A stretch of DNA of 64,000 bases from Anaerolineaceae bacterium (lineage in GTDB: Bacteria > Chloroflexota > Anaerolineae > Anaerolineales > Anaerolineaceae), in the NCBI GenBank assembly GCA_016841445.1, contig JAENZD010000001.1, forward strand, positions 1,178,001 through 1,242,000, read 5' to 3'. A program made the translations under genes and the position numbers. The stretch's first letter is position 1. Every line of letters begins with the position of its first letter. This document shows positions 8,924 through 18,503 of this stretch, one piece after another. Below the pieces are notes generated by a model. That model did no database searches. It worked only from the letters and a program-made list of their open reading frames with translations, and was not told where the DNA came from.

Positions 8924-9862
8924 ATGAAACATTTTCTGGATATTGCAGATTTCAGTGCTGAAGAGATCAGGGGCATGCTCACTTTAGGCTTAGAGCTTAA
9001 AGCTGAACAGAAAAATGGGCAGTCCAGGCCGCTGCTAAAAGATAAAGTATTAGCGATGGTCTTTCAAAAACCTAGCCTGCGTACCAGGGTAAGTTTTGAT
9101 ATGGCAATGCGGACCCTCGGCGGGGATGCACTATATTTATCTCCCCAAGAGATAGGGTTGGGGAAACGGGAATCCATTGCTGATATTGCACGCGTGCTTT
9201 CCGGTTATGTGAATGTTGTCATGGCAAGGGTGTTTGCCCATGATCACATCCTTGAATTGGCAAAATGGTCATCCATTCCAATCATTAATGGTTTGAGCGA
9301 TTATAACCACCCCTGCCAGGCAATGGCAGATGCTTTAACGATCATGGAAGAATTCGGTGATCTCAAGGGTCGAACGGTTACCTATATTGGTGACGGCAAC
9401 AACGTTGCCCTTTCCCTTATGAAAGTCGTTACCAAGCTTGGCGCGCACTTCCGCATTGCAGCGCCTGAAAATTTTGGCTTATCAGCGAATGATATTGAGC
9501 AATCGCTGCAATTTGCACAATTATCAGGTGGATCGATCACACAATTTCACGATCCATCTGCTGCTGCCGAAGGTTCTGATGTCATTTACACCGATACCTG
9601 GACTAGTATGGGACAGGAAGAAGAAGCAAAAATGCGAGAAAAGGTATTCCCTCCCTATCAGGTGAACCAAACCCTTGTCAACCTCGCAAAACCACAAGCA
9701 ATCGTGATGCACTGTTTGCCTGCACATCGAGGTCAGGAAATTACAGATGAAGTCGCTGACGGCCCACACTCCCGCCTGTTTATACAGGCAGAAAATCGCA
9801 TGCATGCGCAAAAAGCCATCCTCATCAATGTAATGAATGGAATTGAAGATGATGCCAAATAG
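8924..9862 (+). CDS. argF: Ornithine carbamoyltransferase
   Basis: The enzyme makes citrulline from ornithine and carbamoyl phosphate, or runs in reverse in arginine breakdown. I chose ATG 8924 (312 residues) because AGGAG lies at ideal distance. An in-frame ATG at 8888 has no such site and would overlap the previous gene. Motifs are the carbamoyl-phosphate loop PSLRTRVSF (50-58), NHPCQA, DTWTSMG and the catalytic MHCLPAHRG. The 3' end overlaps the ornithine aminotransferase gene, so the two are probably co-translated. I cannot tell from sequence whether it works in the biosynthetic or catabolic direction. No arcA, arcC, argG or argH lies nearby. Confidence 0.93.
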   Translation: MKHFLDIADFSAEEIRGMLTLGLELKAEQKNGQSRPLLKDKVLAMVFQKPSLRTRVSFDMAMRTLGGDALYLSPQEIGLGKRESIADIARVLSGYVNVVMARVFAHDHILELAKWSSIPIINGLSDYNHPCQAMADALTIMEEFGDLKGRTVTYIGDGNNVALSLMKVVTKLGAHFRIAAPENFGLSANDIEQSLQFAQLSGGSITQFHDPSAAAEGSDVIYTDTWTSMGQEEEAKMREKVFPPYQVNQTLVNLAKPQAIVMHCLPAHRGQEITDEVADGPHSRLFIQAENRMHAQKAILINVMNGIEDDAK

Positions 9863-11057
9863 CGAATATTTTATCAACCTCGAAGAGGATTATGGCGCCC
9901 ATAACTATCATCCCCTGGATGTTGTCATCTCCCGGGGTGAAGGCGTATGGGTTTATGATGTCGATGGCAAAAAATATCTTGACTGTTTGAGCGCTTACTC
10001 TGCCTTGAATCAGGGTCACAACCATCCAAAAATTCGCAAGGCGATGACGGACCAACTGGAGCGATTAACCCTCACATCCAGAGCATTTCGGAACGATAAA
10101 CTAGGTCTATTTTATAAAAAGCTTGCAGATATGACAGGTTATGAAATGTCTCTGCCGATGAACAGTGGTGCAGAAGCCGTTGAGACGGCTATAAAAGTCG
10201 CAAGGAAATGGGGATACGTTTCAAAAGGGATTAAACGCTACGAAGCAGAAATCATCGTCGCTGATGGCAATTTCCATGGGCGAACGACAACAATTATTTC
10301 ATTTACGACAAACGAGGATTATAAAAAGGATTTTGGTCCTTTTACCCCCGGATTTCCGATCGTCGAATATGGCGATATAGACGCATTGAAATCAGCGATC
10401 AAAGAAAATACTGCGGCTATCATGCTCGAACCACTCCAGGGTGAAAACGGCATCATCCTACCCCCCCAGGGCTATCTCAAGGCTGTTAGAGCGCTTTGCG
10501 AGGAAAATAATATCTTATTCATCGCAGATGAAATACAAACCGGTCTGGGACGGACTGGGGCCTTATTTGCCTGCCAGCATGAAGATGTCAGACCAGACAT
10601 TATGGTTGTTGGAAAAGCCTTATCAGGCGGTTTTTATCCTGTCTCAGCCGTACTTGCTGATAAAGCAGTATTGGGATTAATCCAACCCGGTGAACATGGT
10701 TCAACATTTGGCGGGAATCCTTTAGGCGCTGCAGTCGGTATCGCAGCATTAGAGGTCATTCAAGAAGAAAAATTGATTGATAATGCAAAATTCATGGGCG
10801 AGTATATGATGGATTATTTGGAAGAAATCCCAAAGAAAAACATCCTGGATATTCGTGGAAAAGGTTTATTGATTGGTGTTGAATTGAAACATGAACTTGG
10901 CGGTGCCCGTCGTTTTGCAGAAACCTTACAGGATAGAGGTATCCTTGTCAAAGAGACTCATACCCACATATTAAGGCTTGCACCACCGCTCATCATTGAT
11001 AAAAAAACCGTTGATTGGATGCTGCCTATTCTGAGAGATGTTTTATTGATGGATTGA
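9849..11057 (+). CDS. rocD: Ornithine aminotransferase
   Basis: This PLP enzyme converts ornithine and 2-oxoglutarate to glutamate-5-semialdehyde and glutamate. The sequence closely follows the RocD pattern: NYHPL, LSAYSALNQGH, LTLTSRAFRN, NFHGRTTT, DEIQTGLGRTG, the PLP lysine in VGKALSGG (K256 from this start) and HGSTFGGNP. The start is uncertain among ATG 9837, 9849 and 9852. GGAA at 9839-9842 favours 9849 or 9852. It overlaps the 3' end of argF, and pyruvate kinase follows after 20 bases. Together with argF it can link citrulline, ornithine, glutamate and proline. Confidence 0.92.
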   Translation: MMPNSEYFINLEEDYGAHNYHPLDVVISRGEGVWVYDVDGKKYLDCLSAYSALNQGHNHPKIRKAMTDQLERLTLTSRAFRNDKLGLFYKKLADMTGYEMSLPMNSGAEAVETAIKVARKWGYVSKGIKRYEAEIIVADGNFHGRTTTIISFTTNEDYKKDFGPFTPGFPIVEYGDIDALKSAIKENTAAIMLEPLQGENGIILPPQGYLKAVRALCEENNILFIADEIQTGLGRTGALFACQHEDVRPDIMVVGKALSGGFYPVSAVLADKAVLGLIQPGEHGSTFGGNPLGAAVGIAALEVIQEEKLIDNAKFMGEYMMDYLEEIPKKNILDIRGKGLLIGVELKHELGGARRFAETLQDRGILVKETHTHILRLAPPLIIDKKTVDWMLPILRDVLLMD

Positions 11058-11077
11058 CCAGGTAAAAGGGAGCAAAT

Positions 11078-12526
11078 ATGGCACGCTTCGCAAAGATCGT
11101 CTGCACTTTAGGTCCGAGCAGTAATACAAAAGAAAAAATAATCGAGCTTATTGACGCCGGTATGGACGTGGCACGCCTGAATTTTTCTCATGGCACCCAT
11201 GAGGACCATGGACTTTTAATTGATACCATCCGTGAAATTTCAGAAACACGAGGGATTGCAATCACAATTTTGCAAGACCTCCAGGGACCAAAGTTGAGAA
11301 TTGGAAAATTACCTGACGGCATCCTTGAACTAAAGGCCGGTGACCACGTTGCATTGAGCTCCTCGAAATCGTTTGTCGCAGATGATGAGGATATTTTTAT
11401 TCCATTCGAGGTTCCTGACCTTCACAAGGCACTTAAACCTGGCAACAATATCTTATTGGATGACGGACACCTGGAAATGGAGGTCGAATCAGTCAATGGT
11501 GATCGGATAGAAGCTGTTGTTACACTTGGAGGAACCTTAAAATCAAACAAAGGTGTTAACCTCCCCGGAGCGAACCTTACCATACCCAGTTTTACCGAGA
11601 AAGATCGTAATGATCTCAAATTCGGTTTACAGAAGGGTGTTGATATGGTTGCAATTTCCTTTGTAAAAAATGCGAACGATGTCTTAACGGTTAAGAACGC
11701 GATCAAGGAATTAACGCCTCCTGGGAAGAATGAAAACACGCCTATCATCGCCAAACTCGAGCGCCCGGAAGCGCTGGAAAATCTCGAAGAGATCATTAAA
11801 ATATCTGATGGCGTAATGGTAGCTCGAGGAGATTTAGGCGTGGAAATGACCCCCGCTGCGGTCCCAATCGCCCAAAAAGAAATCATCGCTTCAGCAAACA
11901 CACACGATAGAATTGTTATTACAGCGACACAAATGCTTGATTCAATGATCAATAATCCGAGACCGACACGGGCAGAAGCGACAGATGTTGCCAATGCCAT
12001 CTTTGACGGTACAGATGCAGTAATGCTGTCAGGCGAAACTGCCGCTGGTAAATACCCTGTAGAGAGCGTAAAGATGATGGATTCAATCGTCCGCAGGGCA
12101 GAATTAAACCATAAAAAATGGGGGAAAACTTTTTTTGCAACAGGAATTTCTGATCAAAGTGACGACGTCGCAATCACAAAAGCAGCAAAAGAACTGGCAA
12201 ACGATCGAAATGTTGTTGCGATCATTGTTTTTACACAATCAGGTAGAACGGCACGTTTGATGTCAAAAGCAAGACCAGACGTTCCAATATTTGCCTTTAC
12301 ACCGGAATCAACGACATTTCAGCAAATGGGGATGTTCTGGGGTGTCACTCCCTTCCTGGTTCCCTATGCCGATACCCTTGAAATGATGATCAAACATCTC
12401 GAAACTTCTATTGCCACCGCGACAGATCTGGAAGCCGGGCAACAGGTGATCTTGATATCAGGTTTTCCTGTTGGTGCTTACAGAAAACCCAACCTTGCAC
12501 TGCTTTATACACTTGGCGATATTTAA
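11078..12526 (+). CDS. pyk: Pyruvate kinase
   Basis: The enzyme transfers phosphate from phosphoenolpyruvate to ADP in the last step of glycolysis. The 482-residue length is normal. Visible are the N-terminal IVCTLGPSS, ARLNFSHG and the active-site block IIAKLERPEAL followed by VMVARGDLGVE. The usual KIEN is KLER here. ATQMLDSM and the C-terminal domain with SGRTARLMSKARP are also present. GGGAG precedes the ATG. It is the last gene of the argF-rocD-pyk run, and a hairpin lies just after it. The combination with a PPi-type phosphofructokinase elsewhere in the window bears on glycolytic energetics. Confidence 0.95.
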   Translation: MARFAKIVCTLGPSSNTKEKIIELIDAGMDVARLNFSHGTHEDHGLLIDTIREISETRGIAITILQDLQGPKLRIGKLPDGILELKAGDHVALSSSKSFVADDEDIFIPFEVPDLHKALKPGNNILLDDGHLEMEVESVNGDRIEAVVTLGGTLKSNKGVNLPGANLTIPSFTEKDRNDLKFGLQKGVDMVAISFVKNANDVLTVKNAIKELTPPGKNENTPIIAKLERPEALENLEEIIKISDGVMVARGDLGVEMTPAAVPIAQKEIIASANTHDRIVITATQMLDSMINNPRPTRAEATDVANAIFDGTDAVMLSGETAAGKYPVESVKMMDSIVRRAELNHKKWGKTFFATGISDQSDDVAITKAAKELANDRNVVAIIVFTQSGRTARLMSKARPDVPIFAFTPESTTFQQMGMFWGVTPFLVPYADTLEMMIKHLETSIATATDLEAGQQVILISGFPVGAYRKPNLALLYTLGDI

Positions 12527-12544
12527 GGACTATTAAAAGAAATA

Positions 12545-12571
12545 GACCGGCAGGAATTACACCTATCGGTC
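12545..12571 (+). terminator. Imperfect hairpin between pyk and korB
   Basis: GACCG (12545-12549) pairs with CGGTC (12567-12571). An inner AGG/CCT extends the stem past a two-base mismatch, and the 3' side is followed by an A/T-rich run ending in TTTT. It lies between convergent genes. The stem is interrupted, so this is only moderately supported. Confidence 0.5.
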
Positions 12572-12590
12572 ATTATAATATTTTAATAAA

Positions 12591-13625
12591 TCAGATCATA
12601 TTATCATTGATTGCCACCAAAGATTCCGGTGAAGGGCGTAATTTTCCCGCAGGAATGCGATTCATCGGTTCTTCAGTTAGGTTCAAATAATCATAAAGCG
12701 ATGGTTGGTCCGGGTTGACATAGATCAAACCGGTCAGCAGCCAATTGTTCACATCTGCTTCTTCAATCATCCTTAATGCATGCCATTTGCTGGTGGGATC
12801 ATATTCACGCTCCAGTTTTTTTAATATCACTTTAGAGCCATCATGAAGAATTACCTCTTTAGTTTCTCCATGTTTAAACTCATCCAGGATGATCGCTTTT
12901 CGGGTTGGAACATAGGCAATATCATGCAAAGGGGCCTGATGCTGTTTTCCCCATTGGTAGGAATGAAGGGTGTCTTCCCGGTTATTAAAACTAACACAAG
13001 GGCTTATAATATCCAGAACTGAAGTACCGTGATGACTTAAAGCAGCTTTGATCAGTTCACGCACCTGGTTGGGATCCCCCGCAAAAGATCTGGCGACAAA
13101 ACTCGCATTTCCTACCAGGGCTTCCTTGACGATATCAATAGGTAGAAACGGATTTTCACCCTGGTGTTTCAGCTCCAATCCTTTTTCAGCTGTTGCAGAG
13201 AATTGACCTTTAGTCAGCCCATAAACCCCGTTGTTTTCCACGATATAAACCATAGGCAGATTCCTGCGGATTAAGTGTTTGAATTGACCTAAACCTATAC
13301 TAGCTGTATCGCCATCTCCGGAAACGCCGATAACCTTCATTTTTACATCAGCAAAAGCTGCGCCGAGAGCCAATGAAGGCATTCGACCGTGCAGACCGTT
13401 GAACCCAAATGATTGGCCTAAGAAATAGGTCGGACTTTTACTTGAACAACCTATACCGCTGAATTTAACAATCCTGTGAGGGTCAATTGACAGCTCATAA
13501 CATGCTCTAAGGATTTGGGCTGATATCGTATTATGTCCGCATCCAGGACAAAGGGTTGAGCGTTCACCTCGATAATCTGACCGGGTCAAACCGAGTTCAT
13601 TTGTCTCAACGCGATTTTCACTCAT
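12591..13625 (-). CDS. korB: 2-oxoacid:ferredoxin oxidoreductase, beta subunit
   Basis: The beta subunit binds thiamine diphosphate and a [4Fe-4S] cluster. It decarboxylates a 2-oxoacid to the acyl-CoA together with the alpha subunit. The start is ATG 13625 (344 residues), because AGGAGG precedes it by a few bases. Longer in-frame starts lie inside korA. It overlaps the korA stop by eight bases. Cluster ligands are C26, C29, C60 and C210. The thiamine site is GDGD (103-106) with NNGVYGLTKGQ (131-141). The LCPGCGH and SSKSPTYF motifs fit 2-oxoglutarate- or general 2-oxoacid-type enzymes rather than the four-subunit pyruvate enzymes. The exact substrate is inferred. Confidence 0.9.
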   Translation of the reverse strand: MSENRVETNELGLTRSDYRGERSTLCPGCGHNTISAQILRACYELSIDPHRIVKFSGIGCSSKSPTYFLGQSFGFNGLHGRMPSLALGAAFADVKMKVIGVSGDGDTASIGLGQFKHLIRRNLPMVYIVENNGVYGLTKGQFSATAEKGLELKHQGENPFLPIDIVKEALVGNASFVARSFAGDPNQVRELIKAALSHHGTSVLDIISPCVSFNNREDTLHSYQWGKQHQAPLHDIAYVPTRKAIILDEFKHGETKEVILHDGSKVILKKLEREYDPTSKWHALRMIEEADVNNWLLTGLIYVNPDQPSLYDYLNLTEEPMNRIPAGKLRPSPESLVAINDNMI

Positions 13626-15459
13626 GGTCACTATCCTCCTTTGAGGAAATAGAGTCGATGATATAGTTAGCAGTAATCGGCAAGCCATCAATATAAGCTA
13701 ACGAAATTAAGCGATCTGTCAAATCGCAATATTCAATAGCCAATATCTGGTTGAGTTGGCCATCCCGGTTGAGTTCGATAACATAATTCCGAGGATGGGA
13801 CTGAATGAACGCTCTGACTTCAGATGAGAATGGTAGTGCCCGCACACGCATAAAATCGGTGCGAATGCCTTTTCTCTCCAGCTGGTCTTGAGCCTCAATG
13901 ACAGCCGATTCCGTCGAGCCCATGGCTATCAAGCCTATCTCTGCACCTTCAATTTTACGGAAAATGGGTTTGGGCAATCTCTCACGTGCCGTATCAAATT
14001 TTAATTTGATGCGGTTAAGCATACGTTGCCAAACATCTGCATCTTCACTGTAATTCCCAAATTCATCATGCCCGGTTCCCCTGGCAAAGTAAGGTGCTTT
14101 TTCGCTGATGTTCCCCATCACTGTACGATAAGGAATGCCATCACCATCAACATCCAGGTACCGGCCCCATTCACCCTTGAATTTCTCTAACCCTTCTTCC
14201 CATAGGATCTTACCTCGATTGATTGGTTGGTCAGGATACTCAAAACGCGTCGTCATCCAAAGGTTCATACCAAGATCAAGGTCGCTTAATACTATGACCG
14301 GTGTTTGAAATTCTTCAGCAAAATCAAATGCTTTCCAACCAAACTCAAAGCACTCATTGACAGAAGAAGGGATGATGACAAGCTGTTGGGTATCACCATG
14401 TCCAAGGAAATAAGTAAGATTGAGATCACATTGTGCTGTTCGAGTGGGAAGCCCAGTACTGGGTCCAACACGCTGTACATCCCACAACACCAGGGGGACT
14501 TCTGCATAGTAAGCCATGCTCATATACTCAGTCATCAAGCTTACGCCTGGTCCTGATGTGGACGTCATCGATCGTAAGCCAGCCCATCCGGCACCTACAG
14601 CCATGCCAATGGATGCCAATTCATCTTCCGCCTGCACAATGGCAAAATTATGTTTCCCTGTTTCAGGATCTTTCCTCAGTTTTGGGGAAAAAATTCCCAG
14701 AGATTCAGCAAGGCTGGTTGCAGGTGTGATTGGATACCAACCGCAGAACTGGAAACCACCGTAAATCGCCCCTAATGCCCCTGCGGTGTTACCATCAGTC
14801 ATAATAAAGTCCTTAAGAGGCTCTTGTTTTTCGACCCTGTATCTATCTCTTTTCTCGAGATTTTCTTTTGCCCAATCCGCTGCCAATTTAACAATAGCAA
14901 AGTTTGATTCTGCAACTGAGCGTTTCTTGTTGAATTGTCGCAGTAACGCATCGTTGATGAACTCAAGTCCAATACCCAAAATCTGCGAAACAATGCCAAC
15001 ATAGACCATATTGCTCATATAATCTCTCAGGTCCCGAGAGACATCAGCCTCCGCGATCAGGTCTTTTACAGGCATCGGATATACGATAACATCATCACGA
15101 TCAATGGGCATATCTATGTGGTCAGCATAAAAAACGACACCCCCTGGGACATCGTAGATCAAGTCCTCTTTGAAGGTTATGGGGTTCATCTGGACGATGA
15201 TATCGTCGTGTGCAACTCTGCCAAGATATCCTTTATCAGAGGCTCGAATTGAAAACCATGTCGGTAGACCTTTGATGTTGGAGGGAAAGATGTTTTTGCC
15301 TGACACTGGAATCCCCATATGGAACAATGCTCGAAGCAGGGTATTGTTCGCTGTTGCACTGCCCGAACCATTCACTGTACATATGGTCATACAGAAATCA
15401 TTAATGCTCTCCTCAAGATTTCCGCCCTCTTTACTCAGTAACTCGCTGTCCTTTATCAT
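13618..15459 (-). CDS. korA: 2-oxoacid:ferredoxin oxidoreductase, fused gamma-alpha subunit
   Basis: The 613-residue protein joins an N-terminal gamma domain (about 20-195, with VNGSGSATANN and MGIPVSGKNIFPSNI) to the alpha domain (about 220-600, with GWYPITPATSLAESL, QAEDELASIGMAVGAG and TSTSGPGVSLM). This fused form is typical of 2-oxoglutarate and broad 2-oxoacid:ferredoxin oxidoreductases. The complex produces reduced ferredoxin and an acyl-CoA in anaerobes. A strong AAGGAG lies before the ATG. korB follows with an eight-base overlap, and a GntR-type regulator lies 17 bases upstream on the same strand, so the three genes are one operon. Confidence 0.91.
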   Translation of the reverse strand: MIKDSELLSKEGGNLEESINDFCMTICTVNGSGSATANNTLLRALFHMGIPVSGKNIFPSNIKGLPTWFSIRASDKGYLGRVAHDDIIVQMNPITFKEDLIYDVPGGVVFYADHIDMPIDRDDVIVYPMPVKDLIAEADVSRDLRDYMSNMVYVGIVSQILGIGLEFINDALLRQFNKKRSVAESNFAIVKLAADWAKENLEKRDRYRVEKQEPLKDFIMTDGNTAGALGAIYGGFQFCGWYPITPATSLAESLGIFSPKLRKDPETGKHNFAIVQAEDELASIGMAVGAGWAGLRSMTSTSGPGVSLMTEYMSMAYYAEVPLVLWDVQRVGPSTGLPTRTAQCDLNLTYFLGHGDTQQLVIIPSSVNECFEFGWKAFDFAEEFQTPVIVLSDLDLGMNLWMTTRFEYPDQPINRGKILWEEGLEKFKGEWGRYLDVDGDGIPYRTVMGNISEKAPYFARGTGHDEFGNYSEDADVWQRMLNRIKLKFDTARERLPKPIFRKIEGAEIGLIAMGSTESAVIEAQDQLERKGIRTDFMRVRALPFSSEVRAFIQSHPRNYVIELNRDGQLNQILAIEYCDLTDRLISLAYIDGLPITANYIIDSISSKEDSDHE

Positions 15460-15476
15460 TTAGGCTCCTTGAAAAC

Positions 15477-16175
15477 TTATTCAAAAGGGATTTTCGAATT
15501 ATTTTGTTCACGTTGGAATAATAAATCCGTATGGGCTATCAATGCCTGGTACCCTGCTAAGAAATTTCCATTGGCTACTGCGTCAACCATCTGGGTGTGA
15601 TAATTCCACACTCTCTGCAAATAAGACTGGTCTTCATAAACGCTTAAACCTACTGCTTCATAGATATCCCAGTAGGATTCCAGAATTCCCTGAACAAAGA
15701 TATTGTCCAATTTGCAGTAAATCGTTAAATGTAATCGTCGATGTTCAACATGTGGGATTTGAATTGGATCTGCGGATAGTTTTTGTTTTGCTATTCTGAT
15801 GATTTCTTGAAGTTGTTCTACATCTTCAATGGTTAAGCTGCTGACAGCCTGATACCAATAGGATGCTTCAGTATGATTGCGTAAATCTGAAAACTTGTGG
15901 AATAAATTTCTATCTACATTGACAGCATATGCAAGGCTTTTTGATACGGCCGGTGTGAAAGAGTAGGGCAAGCATTTAATCCCGGTTCTTGGCTTGACTT
16001 CAACCAAGCCCATTACTCTCGCTTCTTGCAGCTCTTCCCTCAGCGTGGACACACTGATTCCTAATTTATCATGAAGTTCGTTTAAGCTCGGGAGTTTCCC
16101 TTCTTTATGCTTGGCATGCGATGCCAAATATTTCAAAAACGCTGACAACTTTTCGGATAAAATTAATTGATTCAT
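15477..16175 (-). CDS. GntR-family transcriptional regulator (FadR-like C-terminal domain)
   Basis: The 232-residue protein has an N-terminal winged-helix domain (about 1-75) with KLPSLNELHDKLGISVSTLREELQ, the typical GntR helix-turn-helix. An all-helical C-terminal domain with several His residues (HVEHRRLH, NYHTQM, ALIAHTD) is the usual FCD ligand site. The start is ATG 16175. A TTG four codons earlier is possible but unlikely. It is the first gene of the operon with korA and korB, so it probably controls them in response to an organic acid. A consensus promoter and a palindrome directly upstream fit autoregulation. The ligand is unknown. Confidence 0.85.
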   Translation of the reverse strand: MNQLILSEKLSAFLKYLASHAKHKEGKLPSLNELHDKLGISVSTLREELQEARVMGLVEVKPRTGIKCLPYSFTPAVSKSLAYAVNVDRNLFHKFSDLRNHTEASYWYQAVSSLTIEDVEQLQEIIRIAKQKLSADPIQIPHVEHRRLHLTIYCKLDNIFVQGILESYWDIYEAVGLSVYEDQSYLQRVWNYHTQMVDAVANGNFLAGYQALIAHTDLLFQREQNNSKIPFE

Positions 16176-16198
16176 GACCACTCGCAATAATTCATCAT

Positions 16199-16252
16199 AT
16201 TAATCTGATAATTGATTAATTCTAGTATATCACGCAATAAAATGAACGTCAA
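16199..16252 (-). promoter_or_regulatory. Promoter of the gntR-korAB operon with operator-like palindrome
   Basis: On the - strand, TTGACG (16252-16247) and TATACT (16229-16224) are separated by 17 bases, a near-consensus vegetative promoter. Immediately downstream, ATTAATC (16199-16205) and GATTAAT (16214-16220) form a perfect 7-base inverted repeat around the expected transcription start. Its position and symmetry fit an operator for the GntR-type protein encoded just below it. Confidence 0.75.
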
Positions 16253-16364
16253 TGAATTTGCAATTAGAAAATCAAAGGAATTTATAAACTGTGCAGGGTT
16301 AGGTGATACAATTCAGCCTCATTGTTTTCGATATTCACTAATACTATTTTAAGCGAGACTACTA

Positions 16365-18503
16365 ATGGATTTGTCAAAGAATATTGCTTCTGCACTAAAC
16401 ATCCCCATTCATAAAATCCGACAAACGATTATTTTACTTAAAAACGATAACACTGTTCCATTTATTGCACGTTACCGTAAAGAGGTGACTGGAAATCTAG
16501 ACGAAGAGCAAATCAGAAGCATTAAATCTGAACATGAACGCCTTGAAAACCTGGAAAGTCGCCGTAAAACCATCATTCAGAGTGTTACTGAACTAGGAAA
16601 GCTTACCCCTTCACTGCACAATCATATTCTCAGTGCTGAGAGTATCACAGAATTGGAAGATATTTATCGTCCTTACCGTCCAAAACGGCGCACAAGAGCG
16701 ATGGTTGCCAGAGAAAATGGTCTGGAGCCTTTGGCTAAAATGATAATTCAACAAAGCATCTTAACAAAGACAATTAATGAAATCATCCAGCCTTTCCTGT
16801 CAGAAAAAGTTCCGGATACCGAATCTGCAATTGATGGGGCAAAGGATATTGTCGCAGAAATTATTGCCGACAATCCCCAGGTTCGCCAGATAATTCGTGC
16901 TAAAGGTTTAAACATTGGCAAATTGGTAAGTATTAAAATTGAAGGTTCGGAAGATCCACGCTCAACCTTTCAGGATTACTATCAAAACGAAACGCCAATC
17001 AGATCAATAAGACCGCACCAGGTTTTAGCCATCAACCGGGGTGAAAAAGAGAAAATCATCCGGGTTTCTGTGGAAATCCCTGAAAAAGAATGGCAACGCG
17101 CCATCCTATCGCAATTTAAGACTGATCCGAAATCGGTATTTTATAATTTTTTAATTGCTGCAATTGACGATTGTGCAAAAAGGCTGTTTTTACCTTCTCT
17201 TGAACGCGAAATAAGAACATCACTAACTGAGGATGCGGAAAAACATGCCATTAAAGTTTTTGCTAACAACCTTAGAGCACTTCTCACTCAACCACCGCTA
17301 TCAGGTTATACAATTCTAGCAATTGATCCTGGTTTTCGAACTGGTTCAAAAGTAGTTGTGGTTGATCGGACCGGAAAATTTCTCGAGAAGGCTACGCTCT
17401 ATCCTCACCCACCGCAAAATGATAAAGAAGCTTCGTATAAAATTATCAAAACATTAATTGAGAAGTTCCATGTATCATTGATCGTTATAGGTAATGGTAC
17501 AGCCTCTCGGGAAACAGAGGCTTTCATTGCAGAAATCACTAAAAATGATCCCCACCTCAATTATCTAATCACAAGCGAAGCAGGTGCTAGTGTTTACAGC
17601 GCAAGTACTTTAGCCCGGAAAGAATTCCCGGACCTGGATGTTAGTATACGCGGGGCGGTTTCCATAGCAAGAAGAGTACAGGATCCGCTTGCGGAATTAG
17701 TCAAAATTGATCCAAGGTCAATTGGTGTAGGCTTGTACCAACATGACATTAATCAAGGGAGATTAACAGAAACCTTACAAGAAGTCGTCGGATCGGTCGT
17801 GAATGCTGTTGGCGTTGATGTCAATACCGCATCATCTGCACTACTAACCAATGTTTCAGGAATTGGCCCCAGTTTGGCTGAGAAGATTGTCGCTTACAGG
17901 GAGCAGTTTGGCGCTTTTATAACCCGGGATTCTCTGCAAAAAATACCTGGAATGGGCCCTAAAACATTTGAGCAATGTGCTGGCTTCTTACGGATCAACA
18001 ACGGAATTAATTTCCTGGATTCCACATCCATCCATCCTGAAAGCTATGGTGCTGCCCAAGCCATCCTGAATAAGATCAGCCTTCCAGAAAATTTGAATTC
18101 AACCCAAAGAATGAAGATGGTTTCCAGTTTTAGGGATTCAATTGATCTTTTCGACCTATCAGCATCCCTGAATATTGGACTTCCAACGCTTAACGATATT
18201 TTGGATGAATTGGCTCGCCCAGGAAGAGATCCTCGTGAAGATCTTCCAAAACCAATTCTAAGGAAAGATGTCCTTTCAATTGAAGACCTGTCTCCTGGGA
18301 TGCAGTTAAAGGGTACAATACGAAATGTTGTCGATTTTGGCGCGTTTATTGACATTGGCGTGAAAACAGATGGATTACTTCACCGATCCAGGTATATTAA
18401 AGGAATTAATCTTCAATTGGGTGATGTTATCGATGTCAAGATCATCTCTATTGACCATGAAAGACACCGAATCGCCCTTGAAATGCCAGGAAGTACAGAA
18501 TAA
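16365..18503 (+). CDS. tex: Tex-like RNA-binding transcription accessory protein
   Basis: The 712-residue protein shows the Tex order: an N-terminal helical domain with VPFIARYRKE and LEDIYRPYRPKRRTRA, a YqgF-like RNase H fold with LAIDPGFRTG, and a tandem helix-hairpin-helix with SGIGPSLAEKIV and IPGMGPKTFEQ. It ends with an S1 domain (about 640-708, VDFGAFIDIGVKTDGLLH). Tex proteins bind RNA and influence transcription and gene expression, but a single reaction is not established. The length is slightly short of the usual 720-780. The stop overlaps the start of the next ABC gene by one base. Confidence 0.94.
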   Translation: MDLSKNIASALNIPIHKIRQTIILLKNDNTVPFIARYRKEVTGNLDEEQIRSIKSEHERLENLESRRKTIIQSVTELGKLTPSLHNHILSAESITELEDIYRPYRPKRRTRAMVARENGLEPLAKMIIQQSILTKTINEIIQPFLSEKVPDTESAIDGAKDIVAEIIADNPQVRQIIRAKGLNIGKLVSIKIEGSEDPRSTFQDYYQNETPIRSIRPHQVLAINRGEKEKIIRVSVEIPEKEWQRAILSQFKTDPKSVFYNFLIAAIDDCAKRLFLPSLEREIRTSLTEDAEKHAIKVFANNLRALLTQPPLSGYTILAIDPGFRTGSKVVVVDRTGKFLEKATLYPHPPQNDKEASYKIIKTLIEKFHVSLIVIGNGTASRETEAFIAEITKNDPHLNYLITSEAGASVYSASTLARKEFPDLDVSIRGAVSIARRVQDPLAELVKIDPRSIGVGLYQHDINQGRLTETLQEVVGSVVNAVGVDVNTASSALLTNVSGIGPSLAEKIVAYREQFGAFITRDSLQKIPGMGPKTFEQCAGFLRINNGINFLDSTSIHPESYGAAQAILNKISLPENLNSTQRMKMVSSFRDSIDLFDLSASLNIGLPTLNDILDELARPGRDPREDLPKPILRKDVLSIEDLSPGMQLKGTIRNVVDFGAFIDIGVKTDGLLHRSRYIKGINLQLGDVIDVKIISIDHERHRIALEMPGSTE

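Noticed and set aside
11422-12000. 192-codon open frame on the - strand inside pyk
   Set aside because: It is fully antisense to pyruvate kinase, with no ribosome site or domain pattern.
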